From Deinandra increscens subsp. villosa (taxonomy: Eukaryota > Streptophyta > Magnoliopsida > Asterales > Asteraceae), in the NCBI GenBank assembly GCA_039602395.1, contig JBCNJP010000006.1, forward strand, positions 59,828,429 to 59,892,428: a stretch of DNA of 64,000 bases. The letters are read 5' to 3'. Of the stretch, positions 30,897 to 43,559 are shown one piece after another (position 1 is the stretch's first letter; every line of letters begins with the position of its first letter). The notes below the pieces were generated by a model. That model saw only the letters and a list, made by a program, of their open reading frames with translations, was not told where the DNA came from and searched no databases. The translations under genes and the position numbers were made by a program.

Positions 30897-33341
30897 TTAC
30901 ATACCTGGTTCGCCAGGCTTCACGACTGCAATCGGTATGGGTGAGACGCCTGTTCCTCGAAACTCCAGCATCGAATCTGTCAGCCTGCGTCCTTGGTTGA
31001 CTGTCAATAGCCACTTCGTATGAATCAGGTTCGCTATAGGAGTGGGCAGAATGTTGACATTAGTGAACCCGTCTATGGTGATCAAGTTGAAGCACCGCAC
31101 ACCAGTCATGGTAATCAAAGAGGCGTCTGACAAAAGTACGTTGATTTTTGCAGAGTCATCATCCATTGTACACCTCACTGTGTACCTGTTGACATTTATT
31201 ATAAATGTTAACCGTGTTGTGTTATATTCGTATAAGCATATATATACTATACCTATAGAGCAGGTACCGATCGCCATGTGTTGGACACCCATGGGGCTGC
31301 CTTTGGGTGTTGACTATTGCATCGCAGGCTACACATGTAATTTTGTACCACTCTTGTGTCAGGGGCAATTTAATGACGCTGCAAGCAATCAGGTATGTTT
31401 GATCCTGATTTCAAAATAGAACTTAGCGTTTATGTTTAACACCTAGACATGAACTAAAGAAAGATAGTGGTATGTTAATGGATTTTACCAAGAGGGTGTC
31501 TTCTGTCTCGGTATAAAGAGTCGATAACTGGGTTACCGGTAAGCCTGGCACCGGGTATGTCTCTGATACATGACGAACGGCTAGCCTTCTTAGACGGTGT
31601 TCTCCTCTTGCAAGCCTAAAGCTGCATTTAATGTAATAAGAATAGTTAGCAGATCCTGTATCATGGATTACTATATGTGTTGCTGTTTAAGATTGGCGAA
31701 ACGTACTATCTAGCCATATCATTCCTAGCAACTGACCCGGGGTCAATAAACACTTGCGTACCACCTGTGCATTGCAGTCGAATAGCACCTGCAACAGAAT
31801 ATTATTTACAAAGCCACCTCACAAAACACATAAGCATAGCATTGGTTAGTTTAGTTACCTCCTCGTGTGACAACGCGTAATGCAGTGGCGACGACGATGA
31901 CCTCTCTGTCGATCTTAGTGAATCATCGGATATCAAGTCCTTTATAAATGAGATCCCACAGTGACACTGTCACCGGAAGACACCTGCATATGGATGATGA
32001 CTACATCATACACTGTAATAAAACCAACATAGGTGATAAATCATACCCAGGTGCTTCCAACTGCATTCTTAAAACAGTCGTGTTGTCATCTATTTCTGCC
32101 ACCTCCAGATCGGTAACCCTGCCCATGTAATCTGGTTTTGATCCAAATAATATGTCAATTAATTATAGTTTTAAATGAATGCAAATGTGTAAGTACTGAT
32201 ACCTATGAGTTGCCGATCCGTATATGGTTTGCTGTTTAGATGATACCTCGGAACTAAGTTAAAGCACCTCAGTGGAATATCCTCCCTTGACCCTAGAGAG
32301 TATGCAATTACATTCCCCTGAATTCTGAGTGCACATGGATGCGGAGAGGCCTTGTCAAATTTTGGAGGAAGCGTGATAGTGTATTTGCTTAGCAGGTATG
32401 CGGTGCCAACTTTCAGTTTTTTTCCCACCTCTGAATACTCAGTCTGTTTGAAGATAGCCTGAATAGTGTCATGCTGCGACAGAGAGCATATATTATCTAT
32501 ATCAGCTATTGTTTTTAGCACTTAATAGATGTTACGCATTTATAAGGCTTACATATTTGTCTACCAAAAGGCAAGTCATTGTTGGGTCAGCACAGAAGGT
32601 TTTCCACATATTTAACACCCTAACCTCAAGCGGCCTAGGCGTGCTATTTAGTGTTACGTCTGCAATCGTCATAGGTACACCCATCTGCTATAAAAATTAA
32701 AACAGTTTATAGTTAAGTTACCGGATCTGTAAGTGATAAACCAATTTGAAATATAACACAAACTGGTAGAGCAGTGAGACCTAGTAACATACTCAAATTG
32801 AGAAGATCAAAACACATATTTCTGTGAACACGCATAAAGAGTCTACTAAACCGATGAAGAAAAATAAAGCAACAACAAAACATGCCCAATCATGACATTT
32901 GACATATAGAATCAACAAATGAACAGGCTCTGGCTAAAATCGATGCCAATTTCAATGTAAACCATAACATATTCAAATTGAGATGATCAAAACACATATT
33001 TCTGTGAATAGGCATATAGAATCTACTAAACCGATGAAGAAAAATAAAGCAACAACAAAACATGCATGGCCAATCCATGATATTTGACATACAGGATCAA
33101 CCAATGAACAGTTTTCGGCAAAAATCGATGCCGGAGGCGCAAGAAATTATGCTAGCAGGGGGTAAAGATGAGCATATTGTAGGCAAATGAAGAATTGTAG
33201 CTAGAAGTTAACATCCATTATTAACATATACAAATCGCAATGAATCAAAGAGGAAGAAAGGTAACGCATGCAAACTGAAACATGGTGTCGGATCACCTGT
33301 ACCGGAACAGGCTCGGTAGCCGGCGGCATTTCATTAGCCAT
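30897..33341 (-). pseudogene. Helitron RPA70-like gene B, interrupted by one in-frame TGA
   Basis: Proposed exons (minus): 33341-33297, 32684-32553, 32473-32203, 32131-32047, 31983-31859, 31788-31707, 31621-31489, 31404-31253, 31185-30897, giving 437 codons plus stop. OB-fold signatures are visible: LEVRVLNMWK, CLLVDKY, GRVTDLEVAEI, VTVSLWDLI. A C-terminal zinc ribbon reads WYKITCVACDAIV...GCPTHG and leads into RYTVRCTMDDD. Exons of 271, 85, 125, 82 and 152 nt have the same lengths as their counterparts in gene A. Codon 198 is TGA (31925-31923). The frame continues with gene-A-like sequence after it (VIVVATALRVV), so it is a real nonsense codon in otherwise conserved sequence. The predicted role is single-stranded DNA binding during Helitron transposition. 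The end at 30897 could also be a splice donor (CCAG/GTATGT). Confidence 0.72.
32786..33135. repeat. Diverged tandem duplication in intron 1 of RPA gene B
   Basis: Two units about 180 bp apart share aacatactcaaattgag / aacatattcaaattgag, then tgatcaaaacacatatttct, ctactaaaccgatgaag and aaaatcgatgccggag-type ends. Neither codes for protein. Confidence 0.75.
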
Positions 33342-34170
33342 TGACAGGTGTAGAAGCAAATGTCTCTGTAGAGGGTTGCTGAAGAAGAATGAGCCTGTTG
33401 ATGTTATCAGGTATGGGGGTAGCGTGTTTATTGAAGATGGAACTGTGTAGAGTTATGGCTGATCAACCACTTGCCCCTCCGTCTTCTGAGTAAGCATGGC
33501 AATAGTACGGAGAGTTTGACTTTTTGAATTTGGGCTTAAGTCTTATAATCTTCTGGGCCAGGAGTTGGGCTAGCATTTGGGCTTTTCCTCCGGATCTAAA
33601 ATGAAATAATGGCCAAATCCAAACATGAAGCTAAATTGCAATTACATAAAAGAAAATGGTTGTAAAGGCTGGCCATCAGTGAAAATTTTGAAAGCGATTA
33701 AATAAAAGGGAAATTTTTTAAACTGTAATGTAATTTTATAAAGCATTATAAACCATAACTTGTAAGATCCCATACATATAGTACTTCTACATATATTTGT
33801 AGAATACATTTGGGAATCTATTTAATAGGCAACAAATAAGGTTATTACGAAGGAACTCCATTTAAAACGACGTCCAAGATAATGGGATTTAGTTATAAGA
33901 ATATGAAATTTAAACTAACAATAATAAAAGCAACATAGCATAAAAGGCAATAACCGCCAATACATAGTTGTTGTTACATATTGCCATAGATGATTACCAA
34001 AAGCTATTGTTTTTAGATGGCGTTTCCTATACCATCACAAAGTACAACAAAACATATATATACATATCTTAATTATAATTTCCTACACACTAAGCAGCGA
34101 CGCAGCATAGCTAATAGTCTGCTTACAAAAGATCATCCAAAACGTCTTCTTCTACACATGTAACCATCGA
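33342..34170. other. Spacer between the two Helitron RPA genes
   Basis: About 0.83 kb without a gene. The part next to 33341 should hold the promoter and leader of RPA gene B. The rest is AT-rich and includes the presumed 3'UTR of gene A. Confidence 0.4.
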
Positions 34171-36336
34171 TTATTCTGAATCACCGCCCTTGCCTTTCTT
34201 TTCTGCAACATCCGCATTATCTGTTGAAATTTGCAAATTAGTATGATTTGTCATGTTAGGCAAACCTTGTGAAAGAACACCTAAAAATATTACCAAGTTC
34301 TGCTTGCAGTTTCCTCTTTGCATGAGAGCTGCCTGTTTTGTCCCCATCTGGATTAGCTGCAATACCAGAAGAAGAGCTAGTGCCATCACTAATATTAAAC
34401 ACCCTGTTAGCAACAAACTGAAGTTTATCTTTGAATGCCTTTTCTGATTTCTTTAGCTGAAATATCTTCCTCATTCCTTTGATAGCTTTAATTTCATCAG
34501 GTAGCTCCATCTGATTTGTGTGTCCTTGTCTAAGAACCATATCAGCACAGCTTACACCAACGATTGCAGCCATAGCTTGCTCAAACAATGTGACATCTGC
34601 TAGGCCGTCTGTGTCTTCTATTATGCAGTTCACACAATACCTGTTTGTCACACCTTAAATTAGGCGCAGGCAACTACATAAAATGTATGAGATAGTAAGT
34701 TTGGCATACATGTATTTGAGGTATTCTTTGCCATGTTCAGAGCATGCAAACCCGTCTTGTTGCTTTTGTAAAGTAATGTTGCATTGAGTGCAGGACACAA
34801 AGAACCAGTTGCGGTTCCTTGTGATTTGTCTAATTGTTGCCTCAGCTGTGAACTTTTCTTTCTGAAAAATACCATTAAGCAAAAATTAGGTGTCACCTCT
34901 GTCGCTGGAAAGATTGTTAAGGGTAAGAAGCAATTTTGTTGTTCAATACTTATAGGGTTCATGATCACTTACAGCAAGCATGGCCACATCCTGCTTACAC
35001 AGAGCAGACAGGGTGACCCTGTTCTGATCTGCTAGTTTTGGTGTGAAACGGACCCTATCCGGTGTTGGGGTCCCCCTAAAGCTGCAAATTTAAAAAATAA
35101 TCAGCAACAGGTTATATTTTTGTAATTGTTGGATGGTTTGGATTCTTACTGGACAGCCATTTCTTTGGCAACATCTATATCTGGATTAAGGAACACTCTC
35201 GTGGCTGAGCAAGATTGCAGCTGAACTCCCTCTGTCATAACATCAGTTTGTTATTTTAAACTTTCTTTTATATTTCAATAACTCTCACATTTATATATAC
35301 ACGACACCCTAAAATTATAATAAAGGTGCAAACTTTGGTTGTTATATTACCTTTGTAAGGCACGACCTTTAGGCCTGCAATTGCAGCTATGACTGGTTCC
35401 TTGGTTCTGGCCAGATTTTGAATATCAACAGTGCAGGCTATCTCTTTCCAAAGCGCAACGGTTACAGGATCACCACTGTATATCAAAGTTTTTTAAATAT
35501 CTAGTGAAAATAGCATAAGAGGGTTGTGTGTCTTATATGTTGGTCGTACCTCATGCCTTTCAGCTTCAGGCGTACCAGGTTGTTGTCAGCACTAATCTCC
35601 ACATGCTCTAAATCTTCAATTTTACCTATAACGTCTGTATAAAGATAAGGAAAGTTAAAGCAGGTCAACATTCAATTTAAATAATATATATAGCTAGACA
35701 ATAAAGCAAAATCGTTTGTTTCTGTAGCTATCATTTATATTACTATCCTCTATCAAACCCCGCCATCTAAGATTATTATGGAAGCATATTTCATAAAAAT
35801 AAATGTATTATACATGAACTGTAGACACACCTGTTAATATTTTGTGATAATCCTTCCGCAGGTAGAGCTGGTCAAATGGGTAGAAATTGAAGTAATAATT
35901 TGGTATGCTACCATCATCTTCGACGTCAGCAATAGAAATGTTTTTGCCAACCTTAATTGAAGCCGGGTGTGGGGTAACCTTCAGCACTGTGAGAGCATAC
36001 TTACATGTATACTTGTCTAAAACATAGCATTTTGAAACAGCAATGAGCCTATCCATGTCTTCCTCTTCATCCAAATCAAAGGTGGCTTGGATTCCATTAC
36101 CCTTTAATTTAATATTATAAATAATTTAGGTATATATATACATGAATGTTACTTTAAATACTAATAATATATTTATTTATCAGACTCACAGATTTGTCTA
36201 CTAATAGATAGCTGTAGATGTCCCCATCCTTATATGGCTTCCACTTATGTAGCACCCTGACCTGAATGGGAAATGGTGCATCACCAGCAGTTATCTTACC
36301 TACACTCATGCTATTCTCCATTTGTTTCCTGTACAA
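34171..36336 (-). CDS. Helitron RPA70-like single-stranded-DNA-binding protein A
   Basis: Nine proposed exons (minus): 36336-36190, 36101-35831, 35634-35550, 35475-35351, 35231-35150, 35081-34973, 34861-34710, 34640-34294, 34265-34171. All GT-AG and all phases fit, giving 470 residues with no internal stop. OB-fold motifs in order: PIQVRVLHKWKP and SYLLVDKS; DVIGKIEDLEHVEIS; DPVTVALWKEIA; SATRVFLNPD. A zinc ribbon follows (C297, C300, C313, H316 in FFVSCTQC...FACSEHG), then YCVNCIIEDTDG, the C-terminal OB domain. This is the layout of the large RPA subunit, which plant Helitrons often carry. It presumably coats the displaced strand during rolling-circle transposition. The gene starts only 111 bp after the Rep-helicase stop. 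The ATG could instead lie in an upstream exon, because an acceptor-like TGTACAG sits at the start. Confidence 0.82.
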
Positions 36337-36446
36337 TTCATTATATTAGTAATCATCCAAGTACCACAAAGGTAAGACGAAAAGGTGTATTTATATTATT
36401 ACTAATTTATGTTTTTATATTTTATATAAATAAGTAATAATTTATC

Positions 36447-39400
36447 CTAAGTTATGGCCAAAACCTGGTTATCTTCTATCTCTTCTAAAAAATCAGAGTA
36501 AACAATGTTCCTTGTTGTATTATTTGGCAATCCTTGCTGGGGTACTATGAGGACTTTCAAAGATGACGGTGACGTAGCCCGTGAAAACGCAACATAAAGT
36601 TGGCCATGCCCAAATACAGGTTGAGGTAGGTAAACACCTATTTTAGAAAGAGATTGGCCTTGGCTTTTATTAATTGTCATTGCGTAACAGAGCCTTAAAG
36701 GATATTGCCTCCTTCTAAAGATAAAAGGTAGTTCTTTATCATCATATAGAAAGGTTATCCTTGGTATATACACTCTATTTCCTATGGAATTTCCTGTTAT
36801 AATTGTTGCCTCTATGACCCTTGGCAGTAGTTGTGTGACAATCAATCGAGTACCGTTACACATACCGCATGTCTGATTTATGTTGCGTAGAAGAATGACT
36901 GGGGTGTTAACCTTTAGCTCAAGGCAGTGTGAAGGCAACCCCGAGAACGATAGAGTATTTAGGTATTCCTCGGGGTACAAAATTTCACTATTACCACCAT
37001 CATTTGCTCTAGGAGTTATCGAATCCGTGCTTAAATAAGTTGAGATGGCACCTGGAGAGATGTGCAATACCTTTTTATTAATCTCATTGGCTGTGATATT
37101 TTTGGGACAGACTATTGCTTTATCAGATAGGTTAATAGCTGTTGGAGCAGCTAAGGTGGCATCATCATATATAAATCTTATTAACTGTAGGAGTGGATCA
37201 TCGCCACTATCTATCAAATGCTCCCGTGGTATTACAACATCTCTGTATTCTAGACTCGATGTTGCCATCCTTGTCCCTAGCCTGCCATCACCTACATCCA
37301 CCAGCCACTGTGAAAACCGCCCTATTGACTCCCTCTCTTCAGCTGGTACTCCATGCCTTAGCAGCCTCATGTTTTGTGTCAACTTGATAAGCCTAAAATG
37401 GGGCCAGAGGTATGATTTTGGTAAAGAGGATGCAATGACCTTTGCCTTTCCAGCACGCTTCTTGATTGGGAGCGTCTGCCTGAAATCACCACCAAGGAGA
37501 ACAGACTTGCCACCAAAAGGCACGCCCTTTTTATCAAGTATGTCCTGAAGTGTCCTATCTAAACACTCAAAACACCGCCGGTCTGTCATAGGGGCTTCAT
37601 CCCATATGATTAAAGATGCCTCACGAAGGAGGCCTGCCAGAGGACTACCCTTTGTCATATTGCACACACTCTCATCAGTTATATCAATTGGTATTTGAAA
37701 TCTTGAGTGTGCAGTGCGCCCTGAGGGTAATAGAAGCGATGCAATCCCTGATCCAGCCACTGCCAAGACAATGTCACCGGCTGATCTGATTGCACTAATA
37801 ATGGTGTTCCACAAAAAGGTTTTTCCTGTGCCCCCATGCCCATAAATAAAAAGCAGCACCTGTTTTTTGCTGTGGTATGACTGCATAACCAAGTCATATA
37901 TCTGTAGTTGCTTTGGATGCATTGAGGCTCTACATCTCTCATGTTCTAATCCAAGAGACTCTCTATCATAACACCTTTCTTCCATGAGCAACCGATTGTT
38001 AATTAGCTTCAAAAGATCTCCCTCAGGCATAGGAAGACCATAATTTGAAAGCGTTGAATAACATGAGCTGGTGTTAAGTAATTTTTCAAGCTCATATAAG
38101 ATCTGCTGCTGAACATCACCAGCTGGTATAGACTTGGGGTCAACATTTGTTTCTTTAGTAATACGCTGGATAATGTCATCACTCATTGAATCCCAATGTT
38201 GAGTCCAAAGTACCAAAGGATTTGAAATCTCACAAAATAGTAGCATCTGCACGAAAAGGAACCTTAATTCTCTAGCTGTTGCCCAAAGCGCTGCCTCTTC
38301 AAATGTTAGAGCCCATTCTGTATCATCCCCAATTAAGCCCATAGCTTCGCAGGCAGCACGGTAGGTTGGGTGAATTAGACCTGATACAGTCTTGATATCA
38401 TTAAAAGACCTGCATCCAGTCTTGTGATTCAGAAGCATCCTAAGATAAAACAATTCACCACTGGTAGGATGCACATACACCAGTCTACCAATACTTGCCT
38501 TCTTTCGTGATGTGCGACGAATCCAAGTTTTATGTCTAAGGTCCCATCTGTATCGTTTTAAGTAGTCAACGTACCGCAGATGTCGGCCGGCAGGATCTGT
38601 ATTGTTACAGTGCAACCACTCAGTCAACGTAGTCCTCCTCCCTGCTGGGTTGTCAACAATTTCTTGGAGAGAGGATTGCTCCCTAAAAGTCAGATTCTGT
38701 TGGTTAGGAAGATGAACGCAAAGAGCCTGAACAGCCGGATCTCTATGGTGTATAGGAAAATTTAATATTCTCCAGGCTGCCTCATGTGGGCAAATAAAAC
38801 GACCATCAACAAAGTTTTTTATCTCATCAATTGTATCATCAGTGGCGGATGATGATCCAATTTCATTGCCATTTCCCCCGGATCCTACGGAGTATTTGAC
38901 ACGATCTGGCCCTTTAGAAATATACTTAAATAAGTATTTAATCATCATACTCCAGCCACAGTGCTCTACATTTATGTGTGCTCGGAAGCGCAATGATAGA
39001 TCCTTATTGTATGGAACAACGTACCCACAATCAACTATTGCCCTACCCTTTTGAACCTTCTGGCTATTCTGTCTACGCCTATAAAATGCACGGCCTTTAT
39101 CGTCAATCCTTGTAACACTTTCATACGGCTTTGGGAAGTTCTTATAACACGTGCCCCCATGCATGCAGGAAGCGCCGTTATTTAATAATCCACATGGGCC
39201 GTGAACCATAGTGTCAGCCACAATGCGGTGCAAAAGTGGGTCTGAATCCTTATCCGGAAACTCGGCACAGATGAAAGAATCAATTTGCTCAGCATCCCGA
39301 ACCCTAAATTGTTCTGTCACCCATAAAAGGGTATGACAATGTGGGAGACCCCTTTTTTGGAATTCTATTGTGTATAAATCTGAAAGAAATTAACAAAGCC

Positions 39401-41824
39401 ACTGGTCAGGCTTGAATGAATACGGAATCACAAACAAAGTAAGGAAAATATAAGTACCTGCTGCCACAACACCAAAAGGCCTCTCCTCTTTTAGAAATAA
39501 AATGAAGGAATCAACTTTCATCTCAAAAACCCTTGCAATCAAATCAGCACGATCTTGGGCCGAAAGTAAAGGTGTCTTGTTTAACTCCCTCTGTATCTCA
39601 GGCCAATTGGCATTACATGTAAATGTGATGAAATATTGTGGGTTACCATGAACCCTACAAATGGCAAGAGCATCTTGGTAATGTTTATACATGTACCTTG
39701 GCCCACCCGTAAAAGAAGAAGGAAGAATAATTCTTTTACCAATGTTACGGCCATGAGTGTCACCCCTGCCAATTGCATCTTCCACGCCTCGCAGGATGTC
39801 TGTTCTTAGATCATTCTGATTCTGCGCAAAATAATCTAATCTGTTACGCTCTATAGCAATGTATGCATCGACCAAATACTGTTGAAAAAGTTTAGCACCA
39901 TGAAGTGCTATCGTGTAAACACCCAGCCGGTCATGAATTTGATAACTATAATACATATTCATTGATACACGCGTATTTGTTTCTACAGGAGGAGAATTTG
40001 TAGAGGAGGCTGTTAGTGAGTCCTCTGTTCTTGGAGGAGGGACACGCTGTTTTAACTCTTTACACCATCCAGTTTCGCCAAATGGAAATAACAGGGGGTA
40101 CTGAAGGGACATATACGATGGATGAAGATGATTAACACGCTGGCGACAACCAGCCTTTGTGCGAACAATAATGTCAAAATCTTGCGCGGTAGGGTCATTG
40201 TCATAGACAATAGCCCCAAGGGTTCCATCAGCAGGCAACTGATATGGGTGAACACCAGCTGAATAGAACAACCGCACACTAAACTCGGGCGTCGAGTCTG
40301 ACTGACACATATCCTTCGCAGTCCTGAATAACCTCACCAAAGAATTACAGCGATTGAGCACATTTATAAGATCATTAACAGTTGCCGATGACAACTTTTG
40401 CCTGCGCTGTTCTGAAAAATGGCCAAGTCTGTTTGAGACCTCATTAGCAGTGTCATATATATACAGCTGCAGAAAAGATGGTTTCGTGCTAGGGTCAGGG
40501 CATAACGAACCTATCCAGTGAGATACCTGACCTCCGACTTTAAATATAGGAGGGCCCTTTCCATCATTGACGGATTTATCTATTTTAGCACCAAACGAAG
40601 TCATGGCAAACATAGAGTTATAGGCACGTGCACTTAGTACGAAATTGCGATCCTGGAAAAGTCTCCTAATTTCGGCAGGAGGGTTGATTGGATATTTTAA
40701 TTTAACAGCTCCATTCCTACAACAAATGGTATACCTAGGACGCATGCCACGTGGCGTAGACAGCAGACGTTCTGCATACCAGAAGGTGGCATGGCAAAAC
40801 TCACACACCTGGTCACAGGATCCCAGGTCTACATAAGCATTTGTAGGAGTAGTAGAAGAAGATGCCAAAGAGGAATTAGATATTGTCCTGCGACCACGCC
40901 TCCTGGAAGGAACAACTGGTGTAACAGGTTCATCATTTGTAGAACGTGAAGAAGAAGTATCTGTGCGCAGTGAGATGTCACTCAGTCCCTCCAAAGATGT
41001 ATGCGCAGGGGATGAGGCTAAAGAGGTTATAGCAGATGTACGCGCGCGTTTGCGAGTGATAGGAATAGCACCTGCCTGTGATGACGAAATACTCTGAACA
41101 TCCGGATGCGCGACATTCGCATCGCCATACGTGTTAGACGCAACGGCAATGGCAGTGGCTCTTTTCCGTGCACGTGTACGTAATGAGGCGTTACTGAGAG
41201 TTGGCATAGACGTATGTGCAGGCAATGACAATGATGAAGTCATAGCAGAGATATGTGTATGTCTATGTGTGAGAGGAGTAGCAAGAGACAATAATGAGGA
41301 TGTACACTGATGAGGCTGGCGCAAAATAGATGGACAGGTATGTGTAGGGGGTGCAGGAGTAATAAGGCCGCTGAGAGAACCAATCTGCTGAGAATCGAAA
41401 GAAGATACAGCAGTCGAGGTAGAGGGCAACGACGCAGAAACATCAGCAACGTGCTGAGTATGTATCAAATCCGAGACTTCACCAACATGAGGAACAGCAG
41501 GCCTGGTACATGAAGACGAACCACCAGCAGCTAGGGCGGAATTTGGGTTCACAGGCACACGCGGTTTGCTGTCCGTTATAGGAGTAACAGGCATGCCTAT
41601 AAACTGCGGCCATGTAATAGGAGCCGTGGAAAAATAAATACACATGTACAGATATATATATATACATAGTAAATATTACTTACATATATGATAAATACGT
41701 ATATAATATTACTTACATAGTAAATAATCATGTAAAGATATACACATATACATAGTAATATATAATACTTACATATAATAAACACTTTTATAATATTACT
41801 TACATAATAACCATTTGGAGCCAT
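36447..41824 (-). CDS. Helitron Rep-helicase (RepHel) transposase
   Basis: Proposed exons (minus): 41824-41804, 41603-39458, 39379-36447; 1,699 residues with no stop. The 78-bp second intron has GT...TTTCAG ends and restores the frame. The first small exon (MAPNGYY) is less certain; translation could instead start at 41645. A Ser/Thr-rich N-terminus is followed by a Cys-rich finger (CDQVCEFC...CCRNG, about 270-303). The Rep domain has HUH in GLPHCH (H736, H738) and two catalytic Tyr in KYLFKYISKG (Y871, Y875). The Pif1-type helicase has Walker A GHGGTGKT (1236-1243), Walker B IIWDEAPM (D1316, E1317), and ends with NKSQGQS and YVAFSRA motifs. The enzyme should nick, transfer and unwind one strand. 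Every catalytic motif I know for plant Helitrons is intact, so the element may be or recently was active. Confidence 0.88.
39380..39457 (-). other. Intron of RepHel between Rep core and HUH motif
   Basis: 78 bp, begins GTACTT and ends TTTCAG on the minus strand. Removing it joins ...GVVAA to DLYTIEFQKRG in frame. The unspliced frame stops inside the intron region, so splicing is needed for a functional Rep. Confidence 0.8.
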
Positions 41825-43559
41825 ACAAAAGCAAATATACCTATATAGATATAATACTTAAATATAACAGTTACATAATAACCAGCCATAATAGTTTAAA
41901 CAAACTGTTAACACAATGATAACTTTACCCAAAAAAAATTAGAAACACCCTTATAACAGATCACACTACTACCTAAGTGACAGCAAACATTTATTTCACA
42001 CATTTGAAAGAAGGATATAAAAAACAATTAGAAGAAGGGAAACTCACAAAGAGCACAGCTACACCGACGAATAACACAACCTGTATATGCACTTATATGA
42101 TCAGCAAAAGAAAATCAAAAGAACGCTAAATAAAATAAAATAACCAACAAAGCATACCTGGAAACCTTCAGTGTATCATGCAACACGGAACAACAGATTC
42201 CTACAAAAAAAGGGATGGCATGGTCAAAATAAAGCAAACTAAGTAACTAAATCTAAAACATAAGCACCCTAAGAATAATTTAAAAAAATAGAGCAAAATA
42301 ATTTGGGAATCACCATATTTGGATCATGTTCAAATAAATCAAACAAACTAAAGGCTAAAACAAAGATTCATTTAAAAAGTTTCAGTAACAAAAATAGAGA
42401 ATAAACAGCCTCTGAATCACAATATTTGGATCATGTTCAAACAAATCCGAGAAAATATATCCCAAGAAAAGAAAACAAAGAGACCAAAACATCCTAAAAG
42501 AACATAAGGAATCACCATATTTGGATCATGTTCAAATAAATCAAACAAACTAAAGTCTAAAACAAAGATCCATTTTAAAAGTTTCTGTAACAAAAATAGA
42601 GCATAAACAGCTTCTGAATCACAATATTTGGATCATGTTCAAACAAATCCGAGAAAATATCTCCCAAGAAAAGAAAACAAAGAGACCAAAACATCCTAAA
42701 AGAACATAAACACCTCTGGAATTACCCAAAAAAACTGACCATAAACAATGTCTCAATAACCATATTTGGATCATGTTTTAAGCAATCAAAGATAATATGT
42801 TCAGGGAAAAGTAAACAAACCAATATTCTTTGGAATCACCGACTAAAATACAGCATAAACAATCTTTGTATGTTAACATCAGAGAAAAGTGTTCTAAGAA
42901 ATCAAACCAAATATCTAAGAAATCAAACGAAAGAAAAATAAAATCACAGCAAAATAGTCTACCAACAATATCGCCTTTGTATGTTAACATACCCAAATTG
43001 AGCGTACGACAGAGATGAAAAGCATGCGAGACCCAAATTTCGGCAACAACAGAGGTTAAAATCATGCAACGCGAAAATAGCCAAAGTAGATAAACAAAAA
43101 GGAAAAGGGGAGAGAACTAACCAAAGCAAACACAGCGTGGATACAGATTTCGCAATCAGGGAATGATATACAGCCAGCCCTCACCAAAATTCGTACCATC
43201 TCCATGCCGCTACAGTGACAGGGCCAACAACCACATCAGGGAAGACGAAAACCACACTCCTGGACACCCATCTCTCCCGGCAAATCAGGGTTTAGGTCAG
43301 AGTGGGCCTTCATCCGCGACATCCCTCTGTTTCTTGATTGAAATCGACCCATCCCTCTGTTTCTCCCATCCCTCTGTTTCTTAATTGAAATCGACCCGGG
43401 AAGACCCAACAATCGACCCGGGAAGACCCAAAACACATGACCACTGTTGATGAACAGTGAGTACGCATTAGTTGATTGTACTATAGGCTTGGGGAACTTG
43501 TACTATGTGTTGTTATTTGTATATATAGGTTAATAACTAGAAGTAGTTATGCAATAAGA
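41825..43559 (-). promoter_or_regulatory. Helitron 5' noncoding region
   Basis: About 1.7 kb between the proposed 5' end and the Rep-helicase start; expected to hold the promoter and the 5' terminal sequence recognised by Rep. It contains a 202-bp tandem duplication (42306-42709) and repeated atatttggatcatgtt motifs. No gene of its own is seen. Confidence 0.45.
42306..42709. repeat. Tandem duplication, two 202-bp units
   Basis: Units begin ggaatcaccatatttggatc at 42306 and 42508 and are highly similar, with only scattered differences. Within each unit the motif atatttggatcatgttcaaa occurs twice; another copy occurs near 42762. High similarity indicates a recent duplication inside the Helitron 5' region. 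Confidence 0.88.

Larger units (their letters stand above)
30091..43559 (-). mobile_element. Candidate autonomous Helitron, about 13.5 kb
   Basis: All genes run on the minus strand: Rep-helicase, RPA-like A, RPA-like B. The 3' end is a hairpin (30104-30119, loop GCAACG), then 9 bases and CTTG ending at 30091. The 5' end is proposed at 43559, where the minus strand reads TCTTATTGCATAACTAC with an A outside. This gives insertion between A and T, as Helitrons do. Both flanks belong to a GGTACC-rich repeat, which supports the boundaries. There are no TIRs and no target duplication, as expected. The 5' boundary is inferred from its TC start and position only. Confidence 0.75.

Noticed and set aside
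41604..41803. Tyr/Ile-rich open frame running through the start of Rep-helicase
   Set aside because: It is made of tata/tgta repeats, begins with the proposed first exon and continues into what looks like an intron with GTAAGT donor and GCAG acceptor.
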